64,000 nt of DNA from Tupaia tana. Lineage: Eukaryota > Chordata > Mammalia > Scandentia > Tupaiidae. The stretch lies in contig JAKSZU010000013.1 of NCBI GenBank assembly GCA_026018925.1, positions 62,001-126,000 on the forward strand. Direction: 5' to 3'. Of this stretch, positions 13,001-25,615 are shown piece after piece; positions within the stretch are counted from its first letter, which is position 1; each line of letters opens with the position of its first letter. Position numbers and translations under genes: made by a program. The notes under the pieces were generated by a model. The model searched no databases. It was given only the letters and a program-made list of their open reading frames with translations, and had not been told where the DNA came from.

Positions 13001-16000
13001 GCCCCTCTTGCCTGCTATCCCTGTCTCTGTGTCTCTGAGGTCTCTGTCTCTCTCTGTGCCTGTCTCCTCATTTTCTTTTGGTAATTTTTCCTTTTTACGA
13101 TTTTTTTAAAGGTAGAATTTCTCTCTGGCTCTCAGCTCCATCTTTTGTTTTGTTAATAAGCCCTTCTGCTCCTTTCTCCCAGGCAGGAGAGTTGAGCCAT
13201 TCTCTGAGAAGATTCCACATGGATACTGGGAACTAGATATTTCAGGGCACATGCGAAATGAAGATTTTCTACTCATAATTCAGCCTCCATCAAGCAAAGC
13301 TAGTGTGGTAGGGAGCCCCTCTGGCCTTCTATCCCTGTCTCTGTGTCTCTGAGGTCTCTGTCTCTCTCAGTGCCTGTCTCCTCATTTTTTTTTTGGTAAT
13401 TATTCCTTTTTACGATATTTTTAAAGGTAGAATTTCTCTCTGGCTCTCAGCTCCATCTTTTGTTTTGTTAATAAGCCCTTCTGCTGCTTTCTCCCAGGCA
13501 GGAGAGTTGAGCCATTCTCTGAGAAGATTCCACATGGATACTGGGAACTAGATATTTCAGGGCACAGGCGAAATGAAGATTTTCTACTCATAATTCAGCC
13601 TCCAGCAAGCAAAGCTAGTGTGGTAGGGAGCCCCTCTGGCCTTCTATCCCTGTCTCTGTGTCTCTGAGGTCTCTGTCTCTCTCTGCGCCTGTCTCCTCAT
13701 TTTCTTTTGGTAATTTTTCCTTTTTACGATTTTTTTAAAGGTAGAATTTCTCTCTGGCTCTCAGCTCATCTTTTGTTTTGTTAATAAGCCCTTCTGCTGC
13801 TTTCTCCCAGGCAGGAGAGTTGAGCCATTCTCTGAGAAGATTCCACATGGATACTGGGAACTAGATATTTCAGGGCACAGGCGAAATGAAGATTTTCTAC
13901 TCATAATTCAGGCTCCAGCAAGCAAAGCTAGTGTGGTAGGAAGCCCCTCTGGCCTTCTATCCCTGTCTCTGTGTCTCTGAGGTCTCTGTCTCTCTCTGCG
14001 CCTGTCTACTCATTTTCTTTTGGTAATTTTTCATTTTTACGATATTTTTAAAGGTAGAATTTCTCTCTGGCTCTCAGCTCCATCTTTTGTTTTGTTAATA
14101 AGCCCTTCTGCTCCTTTCTCCCAGGCAGGAGAGTTGAGCCATTCTCTGAGAAGATTCCACATGGATACTGGGAACTAGACATTTCAGGGCACAGGCGAAA
14201 TGAAGATTTTCTACTCATAATTCAGCCTCCAGCAAGCAAAGCTAGTGTGGTAGGGAGCCCCTCTGGCCTTCTATCCCTGTCTCTGTGTCTCTGAGGTCTC
14301 TGTCTCTCTCTGTGCCTGTCTCATTTTTTTTTTGGTAATTATTCCTTTTTACGATATTTTTAAAGGTAGAATTTCTCTCTGGCTCTCAGCTCCATCTTTT
14401 GTTTTGTTAATAAGCCCTTCTTCTGCTTTCTCCCAGGCAGGAGAGTTGAGCCATTCTCTGAGAAGATTCCACATGGATACTGGGAACTAGATATTTCAGG
14501 GCACAGGCGAAATGAAGATTTTCTACTCATAATTCAGCCTCCAGCAAGCAAAGCTAGTGTGGTAGGGAGCCCCTCTTGCCTTCTATCCCTGTCTCTGTGT
14601 CTCTGAGGTCTCTGTCTCTCTCTGCGCCTGTCTCCTCATTTTCTTTTGGTAATTTTTCCTTTTTACGATTTTTTTAAAGGTAGAATTTCTCTCTGGCTCT
14701 CAGCTCCATCTTTTGTTTTGTTAATAAGCCCTTCTGCTCCTTTCTCCCAGGCAGGAGAGTTGAGCCATTCTCTGAGAAGATTCCACATGGATGATGGGAA
14801 CTAGATATTTCAGGGCACAGGCGAAATGAAGATTTTCTACTCATAATTCAGCCTCCAGCAAGCAAAGCTAGTGTGGTAGGGAGCCCCTCTGGCCTTCTAT
14901 CCCTGTCTCTGTGTCTCTGAGGTCTCTGTCTCTCTCTGCGCCTGTCTCCTCATTTTCTTTTGGTAATTTTTCCTTTTTACGATTTTTTTAAAGGTAGAAT
15001 TTCTCTCTGGCTCTCAGCTCCATCTTTTGTTTTGTTAATAAGCCCTTCTGCTGCTTTCTCCCAGGCAGGAGAGTTGAGCCATTCTCTGAGAAGATTCTAC
15101 ATGGATACTGGGAACTAGATATTTCAGGGCACAGGCGAAATGAAGATTTTCTACTCATAATTCAGCCTCCAGCAGGCAAAGCTAGTGTGGTAGGAAGCCC
15201 CTCTGGCCTTCTATCCCTGTCTCTGTGTCTCTGAGGTCTCTCTCTCTCTCTGCACCTGTCTCCTCATTTTCTTTTGGTAATTTTTACTTTTTACGATTTT
15301 TTTAAAGGTAGAATTTCTCTCTGGCTCTCAGCTCCATCTTTTGTTTTGTTAATAAGCCCTCCTGCTCCTTTCTCCCAGGCAGGAGAGTTGAGCCATTCTC
15401 TGAGAAGATTCCACATGGATACTGGGAACTAGATATTTCAGGGCACAGGCGAAATGAAGATTTTCTACTCATAATTCAGCCTGCAGCAAGCATACCTAGT
15501 GTGGTAGGGAGCCCCTCTGGCCTTCTATCCCTGTCTCTGTGTCTCTGAGGTCTCTGTCTCTCTCTGCGCCTGTCTCCTCATTTTCTTTTGGTAATTTTTC
15601 CTTTTTACGATTTTTTTAAAGGTAGAATTTCTCTCTGGCTCTCAGCTCCATCTTTTGTTTTGTTAATAAGCCCTTCTGCTGCTTTCTCCCAGGCAGGAGA
15701 GTTGATCCATTCTCTGAGAAGTTTCCACATGGATACTGGGAACTAGATATTTCAGGGCACAGGCGAAATGAAGATTTTCTACTCATAATTAAGCCTCCAG
15801 CAATCAAAGTTAGTGTGGTAGGGAGCCCCTCTGGCCTTCTATCCCTGTCTCTGTGTCTCTGAGGTCTCTGTCTCTCACTGCGCCTGTCTCCTCATTTTCT
15901 TTTGGTAATTTTTCCTTTTTACGATTTTTTTAAAGGTAGAATTTCTCTCTGGCTCTCAGCTCCATCTCTTGTTTTGTTAATAAGCACTTCTGCTCCTTTC

Positions 16001-16354
16001 TCCCAGGCAGGAGAGTTGAGCCATTCTCTGAGAAGATTCTACATGGATACTGGGAACTAGATATTTCAGGGCACAGGCGAAATGAAGATTTTCTACTCAT
16101 AATTCAGCCTCCAGCAAGCAAAGCTAGTGTGGTAGGGAGCCCCTCTGGCCTGCTATCCCTGTCTCTGTGTCTCTGAGGTCTCTGTCTCTCTCTGTGCCTG
16201 TCTCCTCATTTTTTTTTTGGTAATTATTCCTTTTTACGATATTTTTAAAGGTAGAATTTCTCTCTGGCTCTCAGCTCCATCTTTTGTTTTGTTAATAAGC
16301 CCTTCTGCTGCTTTCTCCCAGGCAGGAGAGTTGAGCCATTCTCTGAGAAGATTC
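10075..16354 (+). repeat. 20-unit higher-order repeat, copy 1 (6,280 bp)
   Basis: Private variants occur here and again exactly 6,280 bp downstream. They include the GGATGATGGG variant at 14,791, CCCTTCTTCTGC at about 14,415, GCAAGCATACCTAG at 12,662 and 15,486, GCAGGCAAAG at about 15,173, and the shortened GGTCTCTCTGTCTCTCTGCA at 12,411. The left edge lies between about 10,072 (GAAGGTTCC here, GAAGATTCC in copy 2) and 10,200. Confidence 0.92.
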
Positions 16355-19300
16355 CACATGGATACTGGGAACTAGATATTTCAGGGCACAGGCGAAATGA
16401 AGATTTTCTACTCATAATTCAGCCTCCAGCAAGCAAAGCTAGTGTGGTAGGGAGCCCCTCTGGCCTTCTATCCCTGTCTCTGTGTCTCTGAGGTCTCTGT
16501 CTCTCTCTGCGCCTGTCTCCTCATTTTCTTTTGGTAATTTTTCCTTTTTACGATTTTTTTAAAGGTAGAATTTCTCTCTGGCTCTCAGCTCCATCTTTTG
16601 TTTTGTTAATAAGCCCTTCTGCTCCTTTCTCCCAGGCAGGAGAGTTGAGCCATTCTCTGAGAAGATTCCACATGGATACTGGGAACTAGATATTTCAGGG
16701 CACAGGCGAAATGAAGATTTTCTACTCATAATTCAGCCTCCAGCAAGCAAAGCTAGTGTGGTAGGGAGCCCCTCTGGCCTTCTATCCCTGTCTCTGTGTC
16801 TCTGAGGTCTCTGTCTCTCTCTGCGCCTGTCTCCTCATTTTCTTTTGGTAATTTTTCCTTTTTACGATTTTTTTAAAGGTAGAATTTCTCTCTGGCTCTC
16901 AGCTCCATCTTTTGTTTTGTTAATAAGCCCTTCTGCTCCTTTCTCCCAGGCAGGAGAGTTGATCCATTCTCTGAGAAGATTCCACATGGATACTGGGAAC
17001 TAGATATTTCAGGGCACAGGCGAAATGAAGATTTTCTACTCATAATTAAGCCTCCAGCAATCAAAGTTAGTGTGGTAGGGAGCCCCTCTGGCCTTCTATC
17101 CCTGTCTCTGTGTCTCTGAGGTCTCTGTCTCTCACTGCGCCTGTCTCCTCATTTTCTTTTGGTAATTTTTCCTTTTTACGATTTTTTTAAAGGTAGAATT
17201 TCTCTCTGCCTCTCAGCTCCATCTCTTGTTTTGTTAATAAGCACTTCTGCTCCTTTCTCCCAGGCAGGAGAGTTGAGCCATTCTCTGAGAAGATTCCACA
17301 TGGATACTGGGAACTAGATATTTCAGGGCACAGGCGAAATGAAGATTTTCTACTCATAATTCAGCCTCCAGCAAGCAAAGCTAGTGTGGTAGGGAGCCCC
17401 TCTGGCCTGCTATCCCTGTCTCTGTGTCTCTGAGGTCTCTGTCTCTCTCTGTGCCTGTCTCCTCATTTTCTTTTGGTAATTTTTCCTTTTTACGATTTTT
17501 TTAAAGGTAGAATTTCTCTCTGGCTCTCAGCTCCATCTTTTGTTTTGTTAATAAGCCCTTCTGCTCCTTTCTCCCAGGCAGGAGAGTTGAGCCATTCTCT
17601 GAGAAGATTCCACATGGATACTGGGAACTAGATATTTCAGGGCACATGCGAAATGAAGATTTTCTACTCATAATTCAGCCTCCAGCAAGCAAAGCTAGTG
17701 TGGTAGGGAGCCCCTCTGGCCTTCTATCGCTGTCTCTGTGTCTCTGAGGTCTCTGTCTCTCTCTGTGCCTGTCTCCTCATTTTTTTTTTGGTAATTATTC
17801 CTTTTTACGATATTTTTAAAGGTAGAATTTCTCTCTGGCTCTCAGCTCCATCTTTTGTTTTGTTAATAAGCCCTTCTGCTGCTTTCTCCCAGGCAGGAGA
17901 GTTGAGCCATTCTCTGAGAAGATTCCACATGGATACTGGGAACTAGATATTTCAGGGCACAGGCGAAATGAAGATTTTCTACTCATAATTCAGCCTCCAG
18001 CAAGCAAAGCTAGTGTGGTAGGGAGCCCCTCTGGCCTTCTATCCCTGTCTCTGTGTCTCTGAGGTCTCTGTCTCTCTCTGCGCCTGTCTCCTCATTTTCT
18101 TTTGGTAATTTTTCCTTTTTACGATTTTTTTAAAGGTAGAATTTCTCTCTGGCTCTCAGCTCCATCTTTTGTTTTGTTAATAAGCCCTTCTGCTCCTTTC
18201 TCCCAGGCAGGAGAGTTGAGCCATTCTCTGAGAAGATTCCACATGGATACTGGGAACTAGATATTTCAGGGCACAGGCGAAATGAAGATTTTCTACTCAT
18301 AATTCAGCCTCCAGCAAGCAAAGCTAGTGTGGTAGGGAGCCCCTCTGGCCTTCTATCCCTGTCTCTGTGTCTCTGAGGTCTCTGTCTCTCTCTGCGCCTG
18401 TCTCCTCATTTTCTTTTGGTAATTTTTCCTTTTTACGATTTTTTTAAAGGTAGAATTTCTCTCTGGCTCTCAGCTCCATCTTTTGTTTTGTTAATAAGCC
18501 CTTCTGCTGCTTTCTCCCAGGCAGGAGAGTTGAGCCATTCTCTGAGAAGATTCCACATGGATACTGGGAACTAGATATTTCAGGGCACAGGCGAAATGAA
18601 GATTTTCTACTCATAATTCAGCCTCCAGCAAGCAAAGCTAGTGTGGTAGGAAGCCCCTCTGGCCTTCTATCCCTGTCTCTGTGTCTCTGAGGTCTCTCTG
18701 TCTCTCTGCACCTGTCTCCTCATTTTCTTTTGGTAATTTTTACTTTTTACGATTTTTTTAAAGGTAGAATTTCTCTCTGGCTCTCAGCTCCATCTTTTGT
18801 TTTGTTAATAAGCCCTCCTGCTCCTTTCTCCCAGGCAGGAGAGTTGAGCCATTCTCTGAGAAGATTCCACGTGGATACTGGGAACTAGATATTTCAGGGC
18901 ACAGGCGAAATGAAGATTTTCTACTCATAATTCAGCCTGCAGCAAGCATACCTAGTGTGGTAGGGAGCCCCTCTGGCCTTCTATCCCTGTCTCTGTGTCT
19001 CTGAGGTCTCTCTGTCTCTCTGCACCTGTCTCCTCATTTTCTTTTGGTAATTTTTCCTTTTTACGATTTTTTTAAAGGTAGAATTTCTCTCTGCCTCTCA
19101 GCTCCATCTCTTGTTTTGTTAATAAGCACTTCTGCTCCTTTCTCCCAGGCAGGAGAGTTGAGCCATTCTCTGAGAAGATTCCACATGGATACTGGGAACT
19201 AGATATTTCAGGGCACAGGCGAAATGAAGATTTTCTACTCATAATTCAGCCTCCAGCAAGCAAAGCTAGTGTGGTAGGGAGCCCCTCTTGCCTGCTATCC

Positions 19301-22300
19301 CTGTCTCTGTGTCTCTGAGGTCTCTGTCTCTCTCTGTGCCTGTCTCCTCATTTTCTTTTGGTAATTTTTCCTTTTTACGATTTTTTTAAAGGTAGAATTT
19401 CTCTCTGGCTCTCAGCTCCATCTTTTGTTTTGTTAATAAGCCCTTCTGCTCCTTTCTCCCAGGCAGGAGAGTTGAGCCATTCTCTGAGAAGATTCCACAT
19501 GGATACTGGGAACTAGATATTTCAGGGCACATGCGAAATGAAGATTTTCTACTCATAATTCAGCCTCCATCAAGCAAAGCTAGTGTGGTAGGGAGCCCCT
19601 CTGGCCTTCTATCCCTGTCTCTGTGTCTCTGAGGTCTCTGTCTCTCTCAGTGCCTGTCTCCTCATTTTTTTTTTGGTAATTATTCCTTTTTACGATATTT
19701 TTAAAGGTAGAATTTCTCTCTGGCTCTCAGCTCCATCTTTTGTTTTGTTAATAAGCCCTTCTGCTGCTTTCTCCCAGGCAGGAGAGTTGAGCCATTCTCT
19801 GAGAAGATTCCACATGGATACTGGGAACTAGATATTTCAGGGCACAGGCGAAATGAAGATTTTCTACTCATAATTCAGCCTCCAGCAAGCAAAGCTAGTG
19901 TGGTAGGGAGCCCCTCTGGCCTTCTATCCCTGTCTCTGTGTCTCTGAGGTCTCTGTCTCTCTCTGCGCCTGTCTCCTCATTTTCTTTTGGTAATTTTTCC
20001 TTTTTACGATTTTTTTAAAGGTAGAATTTCTCTCTGGCTCTCAGCTCATCTTTTGTTTTGTTAATAAGCCCTTCTGCTGCTTTCTCCCAGGCAGGAGAGT
20101 TGAGCCATTCTCTGAGAAGATTCCACATGGATACTGGGAACTAGATATTTCAGGGCACAGGCGAAATGAAGATTTTCTACTCATAATTCAGCCTCCAGCA
20201 AGCAAAGCTAGTGTGGTAGGAAGCCCCTCTGGCCTTCTATCCCTGTCTCTGTGTCTCTGAGGTTTCTGTCTCTCTCTGCGCCTGTCTACTCATTTTCTTT
20301 TGGTAATTTTTCATTTTTACGATATTTTTAAAGGTAGAATTTCTCTCTGGCTCTCAGCTCCATCTTTTGTTTTGTTAATAAGCCCTTCTGCTCCTTTCTC
20401 CCAGGCAGGAGAGTTGAGCCATTCTCTGAGAAGATTCCACATGGATACTGGGAACTAGACATTTCAGGGCACAGGCGAAATGAAGATTTTCTACTCATAA
20501 TTCAGCCTCCAGCAAGCAAAGCTAGTGTGGTAGGGAGCCCCTCTGGCCTTCTATCCCTGTCTCTGTGTCTCTGAGGTCTCTGTCTCTCTCTGTGCCTGTC
20601 TCATTTTTTTTTTGGTAATTATTCCTTTTTACGATATTTTTAAAGGTAGAATTTCTCTCTGGCTCTCAGCTCCATCTTTTGTTTTGTTAATAAGCCCTTC
20701 TTCTGCTTTCTCCCAGGCAGGAGAGTTGAGCCATTCTCTGAGAAGATTCCACATGGATACTGGGAACTAGATATTTCAGGGCACAGGCGAAATGAAGATT
20801 TTCTACTCATAATTCAGCCTCCAGCAAGCAAAGCTAGTGTGGTAGGGAGCCCCTCTTGCCTTCTATCCCTGTCTCTGTGTCTCTGAGGTCTCTGTCTCTC
20901 TCTGCGCCTGTCTCCTCATTTTCTTTTGGTAATTTTTCCTTTTTACGATTTTTTTAAAGGTAGAATTTCTCTCTGGCTCTCAGCTCCATCTTTTGTTTTG
21001 TTAATAAGCCCTTCTGCTCCTTTCTCCCAGGCAGGAGAGTTGAGCCATTCTCTGAGAAGATTCCACATGGATGATGGGAACTAGATATTTCAGGGCACAG
21101 GCGAAATGAAGATTTTCTACTCATAATTCAGCCTCCAGCAAGCAAAGCTAGTGTGGTAGGGAGCCCCTCTGGCCTTCTATCCCTGTCTCTGTGTCTCTGA
21201 GGTCTCTGTCTCTCTCTGCGCCTGTCTCCTCATTTTCTTTTGGTAATTTTTCCTTTTTACGATTTTTTTAAAGGTAGAATTTCTCTCTGGCTCTCAGCTC
21301 CATCTTTTGTTTTGTTAATAAGCCCTTCTGCTGCTTTCTCCCAGGCAGGAGAGTTGAGCCATTCTCTGAGAAGATTCTACATGGATACTGGGAACTAGAT
21401 ATTTCAGGGCACAGGCGAAATGAAGATTTTCTACTCATAATTCAGCCTCCAGCAGGCAAAGCTAGTGTGGTAGGAAGCCCCTCTGGCCTTCTATCCCTGT
21501 CTCTGTGTCTCTGAGGTCTCTCTCTCTCTCTGCACCTGTCTCCTCATTTTCTTTTGGTAATTTTTACTTTTTACGATTTTTTTAAAGGTAGAATTTCTCT
21601 CTGGCTCTCAGCTCCATCTTTTGTTTTGTTAATAAGCCCTCCTGCTCCTTTCTCCCAGGCAGGAGAGTTGAGCCATTCTCTGAGAAGATTCCACATGGAT
21701 ACTGGGAACTAGATATTTCAGGGCACAGGCGAAATGAAGATTTTCTACTCATAATTCAGCCTGCAGCAAGCATACCTAGTGTGGTAGGGAGCCCCTCTGG
21801 CCTTCTATCCCTGTCTCTGTGTCTCTGAGGTCTCTGTCTCTCTCTGCGCCTGTCTCCTCATTTTCTTTTGGTAATTTTTCCTTTTTACGATTTTTTTAAA
21901 GGTAGAATTTCTCTCTGGCTCTCAGCTCCATCTTTTGTTTTGTTAATAAGCCCTTCTGCTGCTTTCTCCCAGGCAGGAGAGTTGATCCATTCTCTGAGAA
22001 GTTTCCACATGGATACTGGGAACTAGATATTTCAGGGCACAGGCGAAATGAAGATTTTCTACTCATAATTAAGCCTCCAGCAATCAAAGTTAGTGTGGCA
22101 GGGAGCCCCTCTGGCCTTCTATCCCTGTCTCTGTGTCTCTGAGGTCTCTGTCTCTCACTGCGCCTGTCTCCTCATTTTCTTTTGGTAATTTTTCCTTTTT
22201 ACGATTTTTTTAAAGGTAGAATTTCTCTCTGGCTCTCAGCTCCATCTCTTGTTTTGTTAATAAGCACTTCTGCTCCTTTCTCCCAGGCAGGAGAGTTGAG

Positions 22301-22829
22301 CCATTCTCTGAGAAGATTCTACATGGATACTGGGAACTAGATATTTCAGGGCACAGGCGAAATGAAGATTTTCTACTCATAATTCAGCCTCCAGCAAGCA
22401 AAGCTAGTGTGGTAGGGAGCCCCTCTGGCCTGCTATCCCTGTCTCTGTGTCTCTGAGGTCTCTGTCTCTCTCTGTGCCTGTCTCCTCATTTTTTTTTTGG
22501 TAATTATTCCTTTTTACGATATTTTTAAAGGTAGAATTTCTCTCTGGCTCTCAGCTCCATCTTTTGTTTTGTTAATAAGCCCTTCTGCTGCTTTCTCCCA
22601 GGCAGGAGAGTTGAGCCATTCTCTGAGAAGATTCCACATGGATACTGGGAACTAGATATTTCAGGGCACAGGCGAAATGAAGATTTTCTACTCATAATTC
22701 AGCCTCCAGCAAGCAAAGCTAGTGTGGTAGGGAGCCCCTCTGGCCTTCTATCCCTGTCTCTGTGTCTCTGAGGTCTCTGTCTCTCTCTGCGCCTGTCTCC
22801 TCATTTTCTTTTGGTAATTTTTCCTTTTT
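16355..22829 (+). repeat. 20-unit higher-order repeat, copy 2, nearly identical to copy 1
   Basis: Reading the two copies side by side I found only about five substitutions. Examples are CAGGAATC at 10,776 versus CAGCAATC at 17,056, CTATCCCTG versus CTATCGCTG at 17,724, GGTCTCTG versus GGTTTCTG at 20,261, and TGTGGTAGG versus TGTGGCAGG at 22,094. The match ends at an extra T near 22,829 and a CC loss near 22,873. This is a recent tandem segmental duplication within the satellite. Confidence 0.92.
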
Positions 22830-25615
22830 TACGATTTTTTTAAAGGTAGAATTTCTCTCTGGCTCTCAGCTCATCTTTTGTTTTGTTAATAAGCCCTTCT
22901 GCTGCTTTCTCCCAGGCAGGAGAGTTGAGCCATTCTCTGAGAAGATTCCACATAGATACTGGGAACTAGATATTTCAGGGCACAGGCGAAATGAAGATTT
23001 TCTACTCATAATTCAGCCTCCAGCAAGCAAAGCTAGTGTGGTAGGAAGCCCCTCTGGCCTTCTATCCCTGTCTCTGTGTCTCTGAGGTCTCTGTCTCTCT
23101 CTGCACCTGTCTCCTCATTTTCTTTTGGTAATTTTTCCTTTTTACGATATTTTTAAAGGTAGAATTTCTCTCTGGCTCTCAGCTCCATCTTTTGTTTTGT
23201 TAATAAGCCCTTCTGCTCCTTTCTCCCAGGCAGGAGAGTTGAGCCATTCTCTGAGAAGATTCCACATGGATACTGGGAACTAGACATTTCAGGGCACAGG
23301 CGAAATGAAGATTTTCTACTCATAATTCAGCCTCCAGCAAGCAAAGCTAGTGTGGTAGGGAGCCCCTCTGGCCTTCTATCCCTGTCTCTGTGTCTCTGAG
23401 GTCTCTGTCTCTCTCTGTGCCTGTCTCATTTTTTTTTTTTGGTAATTATTCCTTTTTACGATATTTTTAAAGGTAGAATTTCTCTCTGGCTCTCAGCTCC
23501 ATCTTTTGTTTTGTTAATAAGCCCTTCTGCTGCTTTCTCCCAGGCAGGAGAGTTGAGCCATTCTCTGAGAAGATTCCACATGGATACTGGGAACTAGATA
23601 TTTCAGGGCACAAGCGAAATGAAGATTTTCTACTCATAATTCAGCCTCCAGCAAGCAAAGCTAGTGTGGTAGGGAGCCCCTCTGGCCTTCTATCCCTGTC
23701 TCTGTGTCTCTGAGGTCTCTGTCTCTCTCTGCGCCTGTCTCCTCATTTTCTTTTGGTAATTTTTCCTTTTTACGATTTTTTTAAAGGTAGAATTTCTCTA
23801 TGGCTCTCAGCTCCATCTTTTGTTTTGTTAATAAGCCCTTCTGCTCCTTTCTCCCAGGCAGGAGAGTTGAGCCATTCTCTGAGAAGATTCCACATGGATA
23901 CTGGGAACTAGATATTTCAGGGCACAGGCGAAATGAAGATTTTCTACTCATAATTCAGCCTCCAGCAAGCAAAGCTAGTGTGGTAGGGAGCCCCTCTGGC
24001 CTTCTATCCCTGTCTCTGTGTCTCTGAGGTCTCTGTCTCTCTCTGCGCCTGTCTCCTCATTTTCTTTTGGTAATTTTTCCTTTTTACGATTTTTTTAAAG
24101 GTAGAATTTCTCTCTGGCTCTCAGCTCCATCTTTTGTTTTGTTAATAAGCCCTTCTGCTGCTTTCTCCCAGGCAGGAGAGTTGAGCCATTCTCTGAGAAG
24201 ATTCCACATGGATACTGGGAACTAGATATTTCAGGGCACAGGCGAAATGAAGATTTTCTACTCATAATTCAGCCTCCAGCAGGCAAAGCTAGTGTGGTAG
24301 GAAGCCCCTCTGGCCTTCTATCCCTGTCTCTGTGTCTCTGAGGTCTCTCTCTCTCTCTGCACCTGTCTCCTCATTTTCTTTTGGTAATATTTACTTTTTA
24401 CGATTTTTTTAAAGGTAGAATTTCTCTCTGGCTCTCAGCTCCATCTTTTGTTTTGTTAATAAGCCCTCCTGCTCCTTTCTCCCAGGCAGGAGAGTTGAGC
24501 CATTCTCTGAGAAGATTCCACATGGATACTGGGAACTAGATATTTCAGGGCACAGGCGAAATGAAGATTTTCTACTCATAATTCAGCCTGCAGCAAGCAT
24601 ACCTAGTGTGGTAGGGAGCCCCTCTGGCCTTCTATCCCTGTCTCTGTGTCTCTGAGGTCTCTGTCTCTCTCTGCGCCTGTCTCCTCATTTTCTTTTGGTA
24701 ATTTTTCCTTTTTACGATTTTTTTAAAGGTAGAATTTCTCTCTGGCTCTCAGCTCCATCTTATGTTTTGTTAATAAGCCCTTCTGCTGCTTTCTCCCAGG
24801 CAGGAGAGTTGAGCCATTCTCTGAGAAGATTCCACATGGATACTGGGAACTAGATATTTCAGGGCACAGGCGAAATGAAGATTTTCTACTCATAATTCAG
24901 CCTCCAGCAAGCAAAGCTAGTGTGGTAGGGAGCCCCTCTGGCCTTCTATCCCTGTCTCTGTGTCTCTGAGGTCTCTGTCTCTCTCTGCGCCTGTCTCCTC
25001 ATTTTCTTTTGGTAATTTTTCCTTTTTACGATTTTTTTAAAGGTAGAATTTCTCTCTGGCTCTCAGCTCCATCTTTTGTTTTGTTAATAAGCCCTTCTGC
25101 TGCTTTCTCCCAGGCAGGAGAGTTGATCCATTCTCTGAGAAGATTCCACATGGATACTGGGAACTAGATATTTCAGGGCACAGGCGAAATGAAGATTTTC
25201 TACTCATAATTAAGCCTCCAGCAATCAAAGTTAGTGTGGTAGGGAGCCCCTCTGGCCTTCTATCCCTGTCTCTGTGTCTCTGAGGTCTCTGTCTCTCACT
25301 GCGCCTGTCTCCTCATTTTCTTTTGGTAATTTTTCCTTTTTACGATTTTTTTAAAGGTAGAATTTCTCTCTGGCTCTCAGCTCCATCTCTTGTTTAGTTA
25401 ATAAGCACTTCTGCTCCTTTCTCCCAGGCAGGAGAGTTGAGCCATTCTCTGAGAAGATTCCACATGGATACTGGGAACTAGATATTTCAGGGCACAGGCG
25501 AAATGAAGATTTTCTACTCATAATTCAGCCTCCAGCAAGCAAAGCTAGTGTGGTAGGGAGCCCCTCTGGCCTGCTATCCCTGTCTCTGTGTCTCTGAGGT
25601 CTCTGTCTCTCTCTG
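22830..25615 (+). repeat. Partial third copy of the 20-unit block
   Basis: From about 22,840 to 24,700 the variant order matches 20,020-21,870 at an offset of 2,827 (9 units): CAGCTCATC, TAGACATTTC, GCAGGCAAAG, GCAAGCATACC. From about 24,900 to 25,600 the offset is 3,141 (10 units): the GATCCATT unit, the CAATCAAAGTTAG unit and GCCTGCTATCC. One unit was therefore inserted near 24,700-24,900. The fragment starts in mid-block, as expected for out-of-register exchange. Confidence 0.8.
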
